A DNA stretch of 64,000 nt, taken from the NCBI RefSeq assembly GCF_014349155.1, contig NZ_JACSIT010000139.1:80737-144736 (forward strand), in the 5' to 3' direction. This document shows positions 27,071-38,418 of the stretch, piece after piece (positions within the stretch are counted from its first letter, which is position 1; each line of letters starts with the position of its first letter). The translations under genes were made by a program, and so were the position numbers. The notes beneath the pieces are model-generated. The model saw only the letters and a list, made by a program, of their open reading frames with translations. It had not been told where the DNA came from and ran no database searches. This stretch comes from Neolewinella lacunae (lineage in GTDB: Bacteria; Bacteroidota; Bacteroidia; Chitinophagales; Saprospiraceae).

Positions 27071-27108
27071 GTAGTTCGGTAGCGGGGCATTGTACACTAC
27101 CGAACTAC
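27071..27108. repeat. Perfect 12-bp inverted repeat
   Basis: GTAGTTCGGTAG (27071-27082) has its exact complement at 27097-27108, and partial copies of the same word flank it on both sides. It lies between gluconokinase and the DUF2400 gene, and its word TAGTTC(A/G)GTAG is shared with the hairpin region at 6901-7004. Confidence 0.6.
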
Positions 27109-27187
27109 AGTACTACCGAACTGCTTGCTAAAGGCCGTTGAAGACCAATTAGTTGTGATGATCGCGAGGGCTCAACCCCACGTTAAA

Positions 27188-28555
27188 TTAAATCTCCTTG
27201 AGGCTGGCGAGGTCTCCCGTACCCAGCCGGGCGATGAGGGCGGCGCCGTAGGCGCTGGCCTGGGGTGCATCGGCGACGGCCGTTGGCCGTCCGGAGCGTT
27301 CGGCCAGCAGGTCCATCCAGGCGGGGCTTTGGGTGATGCCGCCGCTGACGTGCAGGCGGTGGGGGGTACCGACGGCGGCCTCCAGTTGACGGAGGATGGC
27401 CAGCAGGTTGTCGGTGACCCCCTCCAGCACCGCGCGGGCCAGGTGACGGTGATCGTGAAAACCCCGCAGGCCTTGCAGGCTGGCCGTGGCACTGGCGTCC
27501 CAGATGGGTGCGCGCTCGCCGTAAAGGTAGGGGAGGAAGGCAGGGCTGTCTTCCCGCGCTACGCTGAGGCCGGCGTTGATGAACTCGCCCACGGAAGTGA
27601 AATGCCCGACGAGCAATTCCTGCCAGAATTCCAGGGCTTTGCCGCCGTTGTTAGAGGCACCACCCACGACGTAGTAATCGTCCAGCATCCGGTAGTTAAA
27701 CAGCCCGTGGGCGGGGTCGATGCGCGCCTGGCGGTGGGTGGCGCGCACCGCAGCACTGGTGCCCACGGTGATGGCCACTTCTTCCGGCGAAAGCAAGCCG
27801 CTGCCGAGGTTGGCCAAAACACCGTCGGAGCCCCCCAGGAAAAGGGGTACGCCGGAAAGACCCAGTCGATCGGCCACCTCCGGCAACCAGGTCAGCTGGT
27901 GGGTGGCCGGGCGAACGGTGGGCAAGCGGGGTTCATCTTTGGTGTACGCCCCCGGGGCGGTGGCGGCGGCCAGGGCCAGGGCTGACCACTCGCCCGCAAC
28001 ACTGTCGTAGAGGCCGGTAGCAGACGCCAGTTGTTCGTCCAGCACCGCCTGGCCCGTCCAGGCACTCGTGAGGATTTCTTTGATCCCGCGCACGTAGCGG
28101 GCTTCGGCAAACAGCCCGGGATCGTGGAGGCGCAGCCAGCGGTATTTGACCAACGGCGACATGGGGTGTACCGGCGTCCCCGTACACCGCAGCAACTCGC
28201 GGCGCTGGGCGGGGGAAAAGTCGGCCATCACCACCTCGGCGCGGGTATCGGCCCAGGTGATGATCTCGGTCAGTGGCCTTTCCTGTTCATCCAGCAGAAA
28301 GATGCCGTGCATGGGGCAACTCAGGCCCACGCCGCCTGGAGTGCCGGGGCTTTCCCGAATCAAATCTTGCAGCGCCTGCTCGGCCGCCTTCAGCAGGAGA
28401 GCGGGATCCTGGATGGCTGCACCGGGCGAGGGATGCTCCAGGGGGTAGGCCTGGTTGGTGTTGTGCAGCAGCTGCCCCCTGCGGTCGAAAGCACAGGCTT
28501 TGACGGAGGTAGTGCCGAGATCAAGACCAATAAAATAGTCAGCAGAACTTGCCAT
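27188..28555 (-). CDS. Gluconokinase of the FGGY family
   Basis: The 455-residue protein phosphorylates a sugar or sugar acid with ATP in the cytoplasm. It opens with the FGGY/actin-fold phosphate loop FIGLDLGTTSVKACAFD (about 8-24). The segments LSCPMHGIFLLDEQERPL and TGTPVHPMSPLVKYRWL are typical of the gluconate-kinase branch of the family rather than of xylulokinase or glycerol kinase. The second domain carries GGSDGVLANLGSG, EEVAITVGTSAAVR and a final HVSGGITQSPAWMDLLA block. No transporter or gluconate gene is adjacent, so the exact substrate rests on subfamily resemblance. Confidence 0.85.
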   Translation of the reverse strand: MASSADYFIGLDLGTTSVKACAFDRRGQLLHNTNQAYPLEHPSPGAAIQDPALLLKAAEQALQDLIRESPGTPGGVGLSCPMHGIFLLDEQERPLTEIITWADTRAEVVMADFSPAQRRELLRCTGTPVHPMSPLVKYRWLRLHDPGLFAEARYVRGIKEILTSAWTGQAVLDEQLASATGLYDSVAGEWSALALAAATAPGAYTKDEPRLPTVRPATHQLTWLPEVADRLGLSGVPLFLGGSDGVLANLGSGLLSPEEVAITVGTSAAVRATHRQARIDPAHGLFNYRMLDDYYVVGGASNNGGKALEFWQELLVGHFTSVGEFINAGLSVAREDSPAFLPYLYGERAPIWDASATASLQGLRGFHDHRHLARAVLEGVTDNLLAILRQLEAAVGTPHRLHVSGGITQSPAWMDLLAERSGRPTAVADAPQASAYGAALIARLGTGDLASLKEI

Positions 28556-28668
28556 GGGGCGCTAAGGTCGGGCGAATAATCCTCCTCTGGGGCCGCCGGG
28601 GGTGATTTTTTGCGGGAGTGACGCGCAGGCTGCGGGGTTTAAATCCTGCGCTCCTTCTGCGGGAACCT

Positions 28669-28676
28669 TATCTTGC
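28669..28676 (+). promoter_or_regulatory. Candidate -7 box of the S9 peptidase gene
   Basis: TATCTTGC resembles the Bacteroidota -7 element and lies 22 bases upstream of the ATG. A good -33 TTG is not evident. Confidence 0.4.
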
Positions 28677-28698
28677 GGGCTGACAACAATTGCCCGCC

Positions 28699-31493
<2,795 letters not shown>

Positions 31494-31494
<1 letters not shown>

Positions 31495-31511
31495 GGCGCG
31501 GCCGCAGGTGC
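31494..31511 (+). repeat. Dispersed 18-bp repeat, exact copy at a stop codon
   Basis: GGGCGCGGCCGCAGGTGC begins at the last base of the S9 peptidase TAG codon and is followed by a purine-rich stretch of about 60 bases. Confidence 0.85.
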
Positions 31512-31603
31512 GGGGAAAGGAGTAAGGGAGCAAAGGGGGAAAGGAGTAAAGGAAGAAAGGGGGAAAGAGGAGCCTTCTCCACTTTACCACTAAATCCCTA
31601 AAC

Positions 31604-31720
31604 ACTGTTCATCTGAGTGTGTCTGGTTTTTGCCCAGACCCGGAGAGTCGCCCAGTGTAGCGAGGGGGTTTTATCCCCTCGTCTTCGTTTGTAAATGGGG
31701 GACACACTTAGATGAACAGT
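31604..31720. mobile_element. 117-bp MITE-like element with 20-bp inverted ends
   Basis: ACTGTTCATCTGAGTGTGTC at 31604-31623 matches the complement of 31701-31720 at 19 of 20 positions. The interior is non-coding and holds a perfect 7-bp hairpin (31661-31681) and a smaller one near 31622-31639. It sits between the convergent S9 peptidase and birA genes. The size, ends and lack of coding fit a non-autonomous miniature transposable element; no matching transposase or clear target duplication is visible here. It could instead be a two-way terminator. Confidence 0.6.
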
Positions 31721-31728
31721 CTCAATCC

Positions 31729-32511
31729 CTACAAAAAAAGCAATTGCTGTAGGGAGAAGGCCTTTTCGGTGCCATCCTCCAGGCCCAGGCGGAGTTGGCC
31801 AGCGGCATCGACGCCCAGGATGGTGCCTTGGAAGGATTGGCCGGTGGCGACTTCGCGATAATGGGCCGCTACGTTCAGGCGGTAAAGTAGGTGGTGGTAC
31901 TGGTCTCCCAGCGCGGCGAGCTGATCCGGGGCGGTGCGGGCGTAGGATGCGCTCAGGGCTTGCCAGAGCTGAGTGGCAACGGCTTCGCGGTCGTGGGCCC
32001 GACGGGTCAGGATTTGGAGGGAAGTGGCGGAGGCCGCCAATTCGGCAGGAAAAGCTGCCTCATTGACGTTCAGGCCGATCCCGAGGACCGACCAGGCCAG
32101 CTGGTTGCCGCGCAGGCCATTCTGGACGAGGATACCGGCAATTTTCTGTTGGCCGACGTACACATCGTTGGGCCATTTCAGGCGCACGGCGTCTTGCCAT
32201 TCGGCTGGCAGGAAGGCCTGTACGGTATGGGCCACGGCGATGCCGGCCAACTGGTTGAGGGCGAAAAGGGCGTGCAGGGGCAGGTGGCTGGGGTAGGCCA
32301 CGATGCTGACCGTGAGGTTGGCACCGGGGGTGGCGTGCCAGTGCTTACCGCCCTGTCCGCGGCCCTGCGACTGTCCTTCCGCCCAAAACACGGCCCCCGG
32401 CTCCGGCCATTCGCCGGCATTGATGGCCCGGATGGCCGCCGCATTGGTGCTGTCTACGGAATCAAAGCGGTAGGAAACTTTAGGAAATAGCTGAATGTTA
32501 GCGTAAGACAA
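31729..32511 (-). CDS. birA: Biotin--[acetyl-CoA-carboxylase] ligase, monofunctional
   Basis: The 260-residue enzyme activates biotin with ATP and attaches it to the biotin carrier protein. Visible motifs are DSVDSTNAAAIRA (about 17-29), the adenylate loop EGQSQGRGQGGKHWHA (about 45-60, a variant of the usual GRGRxGRxW), LKWPNDVYVGQQKIAGIL (about 110-127) and GIGLNVN (about 145-151). There is no N-terminal helix-turn-helix, so it is the enzyme-only form and not a repressor like the E. coli protein. It is divergent from rsfS. Confidence 0.94.
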   Translation of the reverse strand: MSYANIQLFPKVSYRFDSVDSTNAAAIRAINAGEWPEPGAVFWAEGQSQGRGQGGKHWHATPGANLTVSIVAYPSHLPLHALFALNQLAGIAVAHTVQAFLPAEWQDAVRLKWPNDVYVGQQKIAGILVQNGLRGNQLAWSVLGIGLNVNEAAFPAELAASATSLQILTRRAHDREAVATQLWQALSASYARTAPDQLAALGDQYHHLLYRLNVAAHYREVATGQSFQGTILGVDAAGQLRLGLEDGTEKAFSLQQLLFL

Positions 32512-32696
32512 AAGCGGGCAATTGAAAGATTCCAGCGCCGTGCTTCCCCCCTTGAGGAGCCTACGCGCAAAGTGGAGGAGTTACTTGAACCAATGCGGTT
32601 TTGAGTATATTTACTGCGCAAGGTAACCTTCGCCCCCTTGACGTCGTTCTTAAAGGGAACGATTTTTGCTACTAATGTTTCAGCTAAATTATTGAT

Positions 32697-33089
32697 TTGA
32701 ATACGTCCGTAAAACGCGCTCCGCAGGCTGCATCGAAAACGATGGAAGTCCGCCTGGAGCTGATCCTGGAAAGCATCCAGGACATCAAAGGAAAGAAGTC
32801 GGTGCGCATTGACCTGCGTAAGTTGGAAGACCGCCCTGCCGACTATTTTTTCATCTGCGAGGGGGACTCCTCCACGCAGGTAAGTGCCATCGCTGCCAAC
32901 GTCCAAAAACGGATGAAGCACGAGCTCGGGGAACTCCCCAAGGCCGCCTCCGGTGGACGGCAGGCCAATTGGGTGTGCCTGGACTACTTCGACATTGTAG
33001 TCCACATCTTCCACCCCGACACCCGTAAGTTCTACCAATTGGAAGACTTGTGGAGCGACGGAATCTTCAAGGCCTTTGATAACCCCTGA
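32697..33089 (+). CDS. rsfS: Ribosome silencing factor RsfS
   Basis: RsfS binds ribosomal protein L14 and blocks subunit joining when nutrients run low. The 130-residue product shows the family pattern: IDLRKLEDRPADYFFICEGDSSTQVSAIA and the tail WVCLDYFDIVVHIFHPDTRKFYQLEDLW. The start is uncertain: a TTG at 32697 gives a 15-residue N-terminal extension, while the first ATG, at 32742, starts at MEVRLEL close to the first family helix. ftsH follows 70 bases downstream, an arrangement common in this phylum. Confidence 0.9.
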   Translation: MNTSVKRAPQAASKTMEVRLELILESIQDIKGKKSVRIDLRKLEDRPADYFFICEGDSSTQVSAIAANVQKRMKHELGELPKAASGGRQANWVCLDYFDIVVHIFHPDTRKFYQLEDLWSDGIFKAFDNP

Positions 33090-33159
33090 TTTGTCATTAG
33101 CCTAAATACCGCACGGTTCCACCCAACGAAATGGGAGATCGTACGTTAGCCTTAATCAT

Positions 33160-35157
33160 ATGAGTACGAACAATCAAGATAACAAGCCCGAAGCTGGCGG
33201 CCCCAAGTTCCAAAGTTACTGGCTCTACGCCATCATGTCTTTGGTACTCCTGGCTCTGGTCATCTCGAGCCTGGGAACGGGGTCTACGCCGGAAATCGAC
33301 AAGACCCGGCTCTACCAGATGCTGGAAGACCGCGGGGCGATCGTGAAGATCGACCTCGTCAACGGCCGCACGGCGGAGATTTACATCGACGATGCCAAAA
33401 AAGGCGAAGGTGGCCCCTACCAGGACGCTGCCGCCAAGGGCCTGGGTGGCGCGGGTTACGACTACCTGTTGCAGGTATCCGACGCCGGCGTGTTTTCCGA
33501 CTTCCTCAAAGAGGCGCAAGACAACCTCGAGATCCCCTTTAAGGAGCGGGTGCGGGTTAACCCCGTCAACCGCACCAACTACCTGGGGGAAGCGTTGCAG
33601 TGGCTGTTGCCTTTGGGGATCATCATCCTGATCTGGGTCTTCCTGATGCGCCGCATCGGCGGAGGCGCGGGCGGCCCCGGCGGGCAGATTTTCAACATCG
33701 GCAAATCGAAAGCGACGCTCTTTGACCAAAACAGCAAGGTGAACATCACCTTTGCCGACGTCGCCGGCCTGGACGAAGCGAAGGAAGAAGTCATCGAGGT
33801 GGTCGACTTCCTGAAAAACCCCAAAAAATACACCGCCCTCGGGGGCAAAATCCCCAAAGGTGTCCTCCTGGTAGGCCCTCCCGGCACGGGTAAAACCCTG
33901 CTGGCCAAAGCCGTGGCCGGTGAGGCGGGCGTTCCCTTCTTCACCATGTCGGGCTCCGACTTCGTCGAAATGTTCGTCGGGGTAGGTGCCAGCCGCGTGC
34001 GGGACTTGTTCAAGCAGGCCCGCGAAAAAGCTCCCTGTATCATCTTCATCGATGAGATCGACGCCATTGGCCGCGCCCGCGGCAAAGGCAACATGCAGGG
34101 CGGCAACGACGAGCGGGAAAATACCCTGAACCAGTTGCTGGTGGAGATGGACGGCTTCAGCACTGACAAGGGCGTCATCCTGATGGCGGCCACCAACCGA
34201 CCGGATGTCTTAGATAGTGCCCTGCTGCGCCCCGGCCGTTTTGACCGGCAGATCGGCATTGACAACCCGGACCTGAAGGGCCGCGAAGCCATCTTTAAGG
34301 TTCACCTCAAAACCATCAAGATCGACCCCAACACGGTGGATGCTTTTACGCTGGCGGAAATGACGCCCGGTTTTGCGGGTGCCGACATTGCCAACATCTG
34401 TAACGAGGCGGCTTTGATTGCTGCCCGTCGCAACCAGGACAGTGTCACGCTGGACGACTTCAACTACGCCCTCGATAAAGTGATTGGCGGCCTGGAGAAG
34501 AAGAACAAGCTGATCCACCCCGACGAGAAAAAGATCATCGCCTACCACGAAGCGGGCCACGCCATCTGTGGTTGGTACCTGGAGCACGCCAGTCCGCTGG
34601 TGAAAGTCACCATTGTCCCCCGCGGCGTAGCTGCCCTGGGTTACGCACAGTACCTGCCTAAGGAGCAGTACATCACCCGCACCGAACAGATGCTGGACAT
34701 GATGTGCATGACCTTCGGAGGCCGGGCGGCGGAGCAGGTGGTGTTTAGCAAAATCAGCACGGGTGCCCAGAATGACCTGGACAAGGTGACTAAGATGGCT
34801 TATGACATGACTACCGTTTACGGGATGAACCCCGAGGTGGGACAGGTGAGCTTCTACGGCATGAGCCGTGATTCCTACACCCGTCCCTACTCCGATGAAA
34901 CGGCCACGCTGATTGACACCCAGGTGCGCATCATGCTCGATCAGCAGTACCAACGGGCCATTGACCTCCTGACGGAAAAGCGGGAGCAAATGGAGTTGCT
35001 GGCTACGGAGTTGCTGGATAAAGAGGTGCTGAGCCGCAAAGACCTGGAAAGGCTGATCGGCCCCCGCCCCCACGATACCGAAGTAGAGCCCCAGGAGTGG
35101 GCTGGCGTGATCGACAATGCCCACGACCCGAACAGCAATGGTGTAGTGACGCCGTAG
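33160..35157 (+). CDS. ftsH: ATP-dependent zinc metalloprotease FtsH
   Basis: The 665-residue protein is a membrane-bound AAA+ protease that degrades misfolded membrane proteins and selected regulators. It has two TM helices (about 21-38 and 148-164) around a periplasmic domain, the Walker A GPPGTGKT (239-246), Walker B IIFIDEID, the second region of homology with [11 protein letters not shown], and the zinc site HEAGH near 464-468. The length fits the family. A strong terminator follows at 35205. Confidence 0.98.
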   Translation: MSTNNQDNKPEAGGPKFQSYWLYAIMSLVLLALVISSLGTGSTPEIDKTRLYQMLEDRGAIVKIDLVNGRTAEIYIDDAKKGEGGPYQDAAAKGLGGAGYDYLLQVSDAGVFSDFLKEAQDNLEIPFKERVRVNPVNRTNYLGEALQWLLPLGIIILIWVFLMRRIGGGAGGPGGQIFNIGKSKATLFDQNSKVNITFADVAGLDEAKEEVIEVVDFLKNPKKYTALGGKIPKGVLLVGPPGTGKTLLAKAVAGEAGVPFFTMSGSDFVEMFVGVGASRVRDLFKQAREKAPCIIFIDEIDAIGRARGKGNMQGGNDERENTLNQLLVEMDGFSTDKGVILMAATNRPDVLDSALLRPGRFDRQIGIDNPDLKGREAIFKVHLKTIKIDPNTVDAFTLAEMTPGFAGADIANICNEAALIAARRNQDSVTLDDFNYALDKVIGGLEKKNKLIHPDEKKIIAYHEAGHAICGWYLEHASPLVKVTIVPRGVAALGYAQYLPKEQYITRTEQMLDMMCMTFGGRAAEQVVFSKISTGAQNDLDKVTKMAYDMTTVYGMNPEVGQVSFYGMSRDSYTRPYSDETATLIDTQVRIMLDQQYQRAIDLLTEKREQMELLATELLDKEVLSRKDLERLIGPRPHDTEVEPQEWAGVIDNAHDPNSNGVVTP

Positions 35158-35204
35158 GGCTATTTTCCGCTAACTGCGCGTGAGCCGTTGACGCAGCCTA
35201 CACC

Positions 35205-35243
35205 AAAACCGGCCCAGGGATACTCCTTGGGCCGGTTTTTTTT
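35205..35243 (+). terminator. Intrinsic terminator of ftsH
   Basis: AAAACCGGCCCA (35205-35216) pairs with TGGGCCGG and the following Ts (35228-35239); the T run continues to 35243. It is a textbook intrinsic terminator 48 bases after the stop codon. Confidence 0.9.
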
Positions 35244-35514
35244 AGCCGATTTACACTGTCGCTTCCCCACGCCGCTGCTCCGTCGACACCTCCGATGAGC
35301 CCCAGCACTGACTAAGGTCTGGTGCAGGGTACGCATCGGAGGAGCGCCGGAACAGCTGAAGATTTTACGTAGGAGGGGCGCTGCGCTGACGAATGAAATC
35401 GGGTCAGCGCTTCAAGCAATGCACCAAAAACTTAGTGGGCCGTAGGTAAATAAGTGGTTCAATAAACCGGGGCAGGGGCTGGGTGGGGCTAAAGCCGCGA
35501 CAATACTTACCAAG
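35244..35514. other. Non-coding region with two nested hairpins
   Basis: There is no gene here. CCTCCGATG (35289-35297) pairs exactly with CATCGGAGG (35334-35342) and encloses a further GCAC/GTGC stem. Downstream GCGCTGAC (35383-35390) pairs exactly with GTCAGCGC (35403-35410). The region might encode a structured RNA, but I see no clear promoter. Confidence 0.45.
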
Positions 35515-35558
35515 ACTCCAGGCAACTTCATGCTTAACTCCAGGTAACTCCATGGGCA
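35515..35558. repeat. Two 22-bp tandem units shared with 52691-52734
   Basis: Two adjacent 22-bp units follow the pattern ACTCCARGYAACTYCATG plus four bases. The same paired units recur at 52691-52734, 17 kb away. Confidence 0.65.
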
Positions 35559-35581
35559 AAATAAGGACCGCAGATCCAAAT

Positions 35582-35703
35582 AGTCGGGCTGAAGCCGCGA
35601 CAATACCTTGGGGACCTTCGGTCTGGGGAGTCGGGCTGAAGCCGCGACAATACCTTGGGGACCTTCGGTCTGGGGAGTCGGGCTAAAGCCGCGACAATAC
35701 CTT
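35582..35703. repeat. 47-bp tandem repeat, about 2.6 copies
   Basis: Units begin AGTCGGGCTGAAGCCGCGAC at 35582 and 35629 and in partial form at 35676. A related fragment (CTAAAGCCGCGACAATACTT) lies near 35489-35508. The last unit runs into the end of the O-antigen ligase-like gene and supplies its final codons and stop. Confidence 0.8.
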
Positions 35704-36945
35704 AGGCGCAACAACGGGGTGGGCAGCGGGCAGCGCCAGCAGCAAAAAGACGCAGAACATGGAGACCCCAGCGGAGGTCTCCAGGGTATTTTCCACCTGG
35801 CAGCTCAGGAAAAAGAGCGTCCATACCGCCAGGAAGACGGGTGCCTTCCGGCGGATACCGACGGCGGCGAGTAGGAGAAAACTGCCCAGCGTGAGCAAGC
35901 CGCCCAGCAGGCCACTACCCGCCAGGGCGCTGATGAACTGGTTGTGGGGTCTTTTGGCTTCGGCCCCGGGCAGGGCGGAGGCGTAGCGGCGGTCCATCTC
36001 CTGGCGGAGGTTGCCCGGGCCGACGCCCAGCCAGGGGTGGTCTTGCCAAACCTGGAGGCCGAGGCGGAGGCTGGTGAGGCGGCCCTGGTCGCTGTACGCC
36101 CCCGTATCTGCGGTAGGATCGCGGTGCAGCAATTCGTAGCGGGCGTAGTTGAGTTTGGTGCGCAGGGAGGGGATGGTGAGATAGGCAAGCGCAGGTAAGA
36201 GCAGCAGCCCCAGCAGGGCAGCAAGCGCCGGCCACCAGGTGCCGCGCTCCCAGGCCAGGGCCATTGCCAGTACGGCCAGCCCACCGTATGCGCCGGCCAG
36301 TCCGCTGCGGACCGCCAAAAAGTGTTGTCCGGCGAAGAGAAACAGGCCCAGCCCCAGCCAAAGCCAGCGACTTCCCCCGGCCCGCAGGCGGTAGGCGGCA
36401 ACGCTGAAGAGCGTCGCCAGCGCCACCAGCAGACTGAAGCGGACGTGGTTGCGGGGGACGGGCATGGCCTGCCCCCGTTCGATCATCCCGTTGATTTCGT
36501 CAAAATGCAGGGCGTAGTTGATCAGTACGGCGGCGAGAACGGCGGCCAGGAAAAGGACGAAGCCGCCGAAGATCCAGCCCCGTTGTTGCGCCGTGAAGTC
36601 GGGCAAGCCGGGCCAGACGAGCGGCAGGGCCAGCAAAGGAATCTTGATGCGCAGGCGTTCGGTGTAGTAGGGCCAGTCTTCCGTTTGCCAAAAACCCAGG
36701 AGCAGTACCAAATACAGGAGGGACATTCCCCAGAAAAACGGCGAACGCAGCGTTGCGGGCAGGCGCTTTCGCCACTGGGGGTTCAGGCCGGCCAGCGGAT
36801 CGAGCAGGCCGAGCACGACCAAGCCAATGAGGCCAACCGAAAGAAAAGGGGGAGAAAAGACCAGTCCAAAGGCCACCCCGGCCAGCATCAGCAGGCTCAG
36901 GTACAGGCGGGCCAACTCGGTATGATCGCGGGAGAAAAGCGGCAT
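35683..36945 (-). CDS. O-antigen ligase/polymerase-like membrane protein
   Basis: The 420-residue protein is strongly hydrophobic with about ten to twelve TM helices. It carries the Wzy_C/WaaL signature region: a long periplasmic loop containing GLQVWQDHPWLGVGPGNLRQ and PHNQFISALAGSGLLGG, with a conserved His. Such proteins join or extend surface polysaccharides in the inner membrane. No glycosyltransferase genes are nearby, so the polymer is unknown. The last codons (ending KVLSRL) are made of the 47-bp repeat, so the natural C-terminus may have been changed by repeat expansion. Confidence 0.82.
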   Translation of the reverse strand: MPLFSRDHTELARLYLSLLMLAGVAFGLVFSPPFLSVGLIGLVVLGLLDPLAGLNPQWRKRLPATLRSPFFWGMSLLYLVLLLGFWQTEDWPYYTERLRIKIPLLALPLVWPGLPDFTAQQRGWIFGGFVLFLAAVLAAVLINYALHFDEINGMIERGQAMPVPRNHVRFSLLVALATLFSVAAYRLRAGGSRWLWLGLGLFLFAGQHFLAVRSGLAGAYGGLAVLAMALAWERGTWWPALAALLGLLLLPALAYLTIPSLRTKLNYARYELLHRDPTADTGAYSDQGRLTSLRLGLQVWQDHPWLGVGPGNLRQEMDRRYASALPGAEAKRPHNQFISALAGSGLLGGLLTLGSFLLLAAVGIRRKAPVFLAVWTLFFLSCQVENTLETSAGVSMFCVFLLLALPAAHPVVAPKVLSRL

Positions 36946-37032
36946 GGGCGGGTAAGTACGGGGGGTAAAGGACGGGCTTTTTCAGGGGATACCACGGAGG
37001 GAGACTTCCGTTGCTCCCTTCTTCCGTTCCCT

Positions 37033-37050
37033 GCACCTGCGGCCGCGCCC
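37033..37050 (-). repeat. Dispersed 18-bp repeat, exact copy before pheS
   Basis: The plus strand reads GCACCTGCGGCCGCGCCC, the exact complement of the repeat. It lies between the divergent O-antigen ligase-like and pheS genes. Confidence 0.85.
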
Positions 37051-37129
37051 AAAAAGGGACCACCGTGGAAAAAAATGCGCAAAGCCAGCAGAATCTTTGG
37101 CGGGGGCGGTGGAGAAAGGTGCTTCATCC

Positions 37130-37137
37130 TATCTTTG
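37130..37137 (+). promoter_or_regulatory. -7 box of pheS (near-leaderless)
   Basis: TATCTTTG is a perfect match to TAnnTTTG. Only six bases separate it from the pheS ATG, so transcription would begin at or within a base or two of the start codon. No TTG is visible at the ideal -33 position. Confidence 0.6.
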
Positions 37138-37143
37138 CGCCCT

Positions 37144-38220
37144 ATGACAAACCAGGCATTCGAAAAAGTACGGGAATTGATGCGGGAAATGGAGGCAGCG
37201 ACGGCGGCGACGCCCGAAGCCGTGGAGGCCTTTCGCATCCGTTACCTCGGCACCAAGAACGTGCTCAAGCCCCTGATGGGCGAAATGCGCAACCTGACGA
37301 ACGAGGAAAAACCCGCCTTCGGGCAGTTGGTCAACGAAGCTAAGGACCTGGCCCAGGCCAAATTTGACGCCCTGCACGCCGCCACCCAGGAGCAGGCGGG
37401 CGCGGGGGCGGGCGCGGACCTGGACCTGAGTGCTCCGGCCGAACCGCTGCCCCTGGGCAGCCGCCACCCCGTTGCCCTGACGATGCGCCGCATCGTCGCC
37501 ATCTTCGAACGCATCGGTTTTACCGTCGCCGAGGGGCCCGAGGTAGAAGACGACTGGCACAACTTCAGCGCCATGAACACGCCCGAAGACCACCCGGCGC
37601 GCGACATGCAAGACACCTTTTACGTTGGCGAAGGCCTGCCTGCGGGCCCTCCCCCACCCCACGGTGGTGCGGGTGCGGCCATGCTGCTGCGTACGCACAC
37701 CAGCCCCGTTCAGGCCCGCACGATGGAGAGCCAGCAGCCGCCCATCCGCATCATTGCGCCGGGGCGGGTGTACCGCAACGAGACGATCAGCGCCCGCAGC
37801 CACGCCCAATTTCACCAGGTGGAAGGGCTTTACGTGGCCGAAAAAGTGAGCTTTGCCGACATGAAAGCCACCCTGCTGCACTTCGCCCGCGAGATGTACG
37901 GCGACCAGACGCGCATCCGCCTGCGGCCCAGCTACTTCCCCTTCACCGAGCCGAGCGCGGAGATGGACATCTGGTGGGGACTGGAAACCGAACACGACCA
38001 CCGCATCACCAAGGGCACGGGCTGGCTCGAAATCCTCGGCTGCGGCATGGTGGACCCCCAGGTACTGAGCAACTGCGGCATCGACCCCGAAAAATACACC
38101 GGGTACGCCTTTGGCATGGGCATTGAGCGGCAGGCCATGCTGCTTTACAACATCACCGACATCCGCCTGCTCTTCGAAAACGACGTCCGCTTTTTGCGGC
38201 AGTTCCGCAGCGTACTGTAA
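37144..38220 (+). CDS. pheS: Phenylalanyl-tRNA synthetase alpha subunit
   Basis: The 358-residue protein forms the catalytic half of the (alpha beta)2 enzyme that charges tRNA-Phe. The N-terminal coiled coil (about 1-90) is followed by the class-II core: motif 1 region HPVALTMRRIVAIFERIGF, motif 2 PGRVYRNETISARSHAQFHQVEG, and motif 3 GYAFGMGIERQAML. LRPSYFPFTEPSAEMD helps bind phenylalanine. pheT is not adjacent. I chose the ATG at 37144 because the -7 box immediately precedes it and the family N-terminus aligns there. Confidence 0.97.
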   Translation: MTNQAFEKVRELMREMEAATAATPEAVEAFRIRYLGTKNVLKPLMGEMRNLTNEEKPAFGQLVNEAKDLAQAKFDALHAATQEQAGAGAGADLDLSAPAEPLPLGSRHPVALTMRRIVAIFERIGFTVAEGPEVEDDWHNFSAMNTPEDHPARDMQDTFYVGEGLPAGPPPPHGGAGAAMLLRTHTSPVQARTMESQQPPIRIIAPGRVYRNETISARSHAQFHQVEGLYVAEKVSFADMKATLLHFAREMYGDQTRIRLRPSYFPFTEPSAEMDIWWGLETEHDHRITKGTGWLEILGCGMVDPQVLSNCGIDPEKYTGYAFGMGIERQAMLLYNITDIRLLFENDVRFLRQFRSVL

Positions 38221-38227
38221 AACCGTA

Positions 38228-38273
38228 GGGCGCGGCCGCAGGTGCTCCCCCCCAACCCCCCGAAGGGGGGAGT
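38228..38273 (+). repeat. 46-bp composite: 18-bp repeat plus UUCG-type hairpin tail
   Basis: The first 18 bases are the exact dispersed repeat; the next 28 are a C-run and then CCCCCC-GAA-GGGGGG, a hairpin. The complement of 54960-55005 matches it at 44 of 46 positions. It begins seven bases after the pheS stop. Confidence 0.85.
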
Positions 38274-38418
38274 AGGGACAAAGGAGCGGAGGAAGCCCAC
38301 CCACCCCAAACGGGGGAGCTGGCCCGCTGGCAAAATTCCCCTGGCTTTTTTTGCGGGGATTCCGGCCGACTGGGTTAGCGGGCCTTACCTTCGCCACCGC
38401 GCACCAAAGCCATCTGCC

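Noticed and set aside
35582..35703. CRISPR array
   Set aside because: The 47-bp units are contiguous with no spacers.
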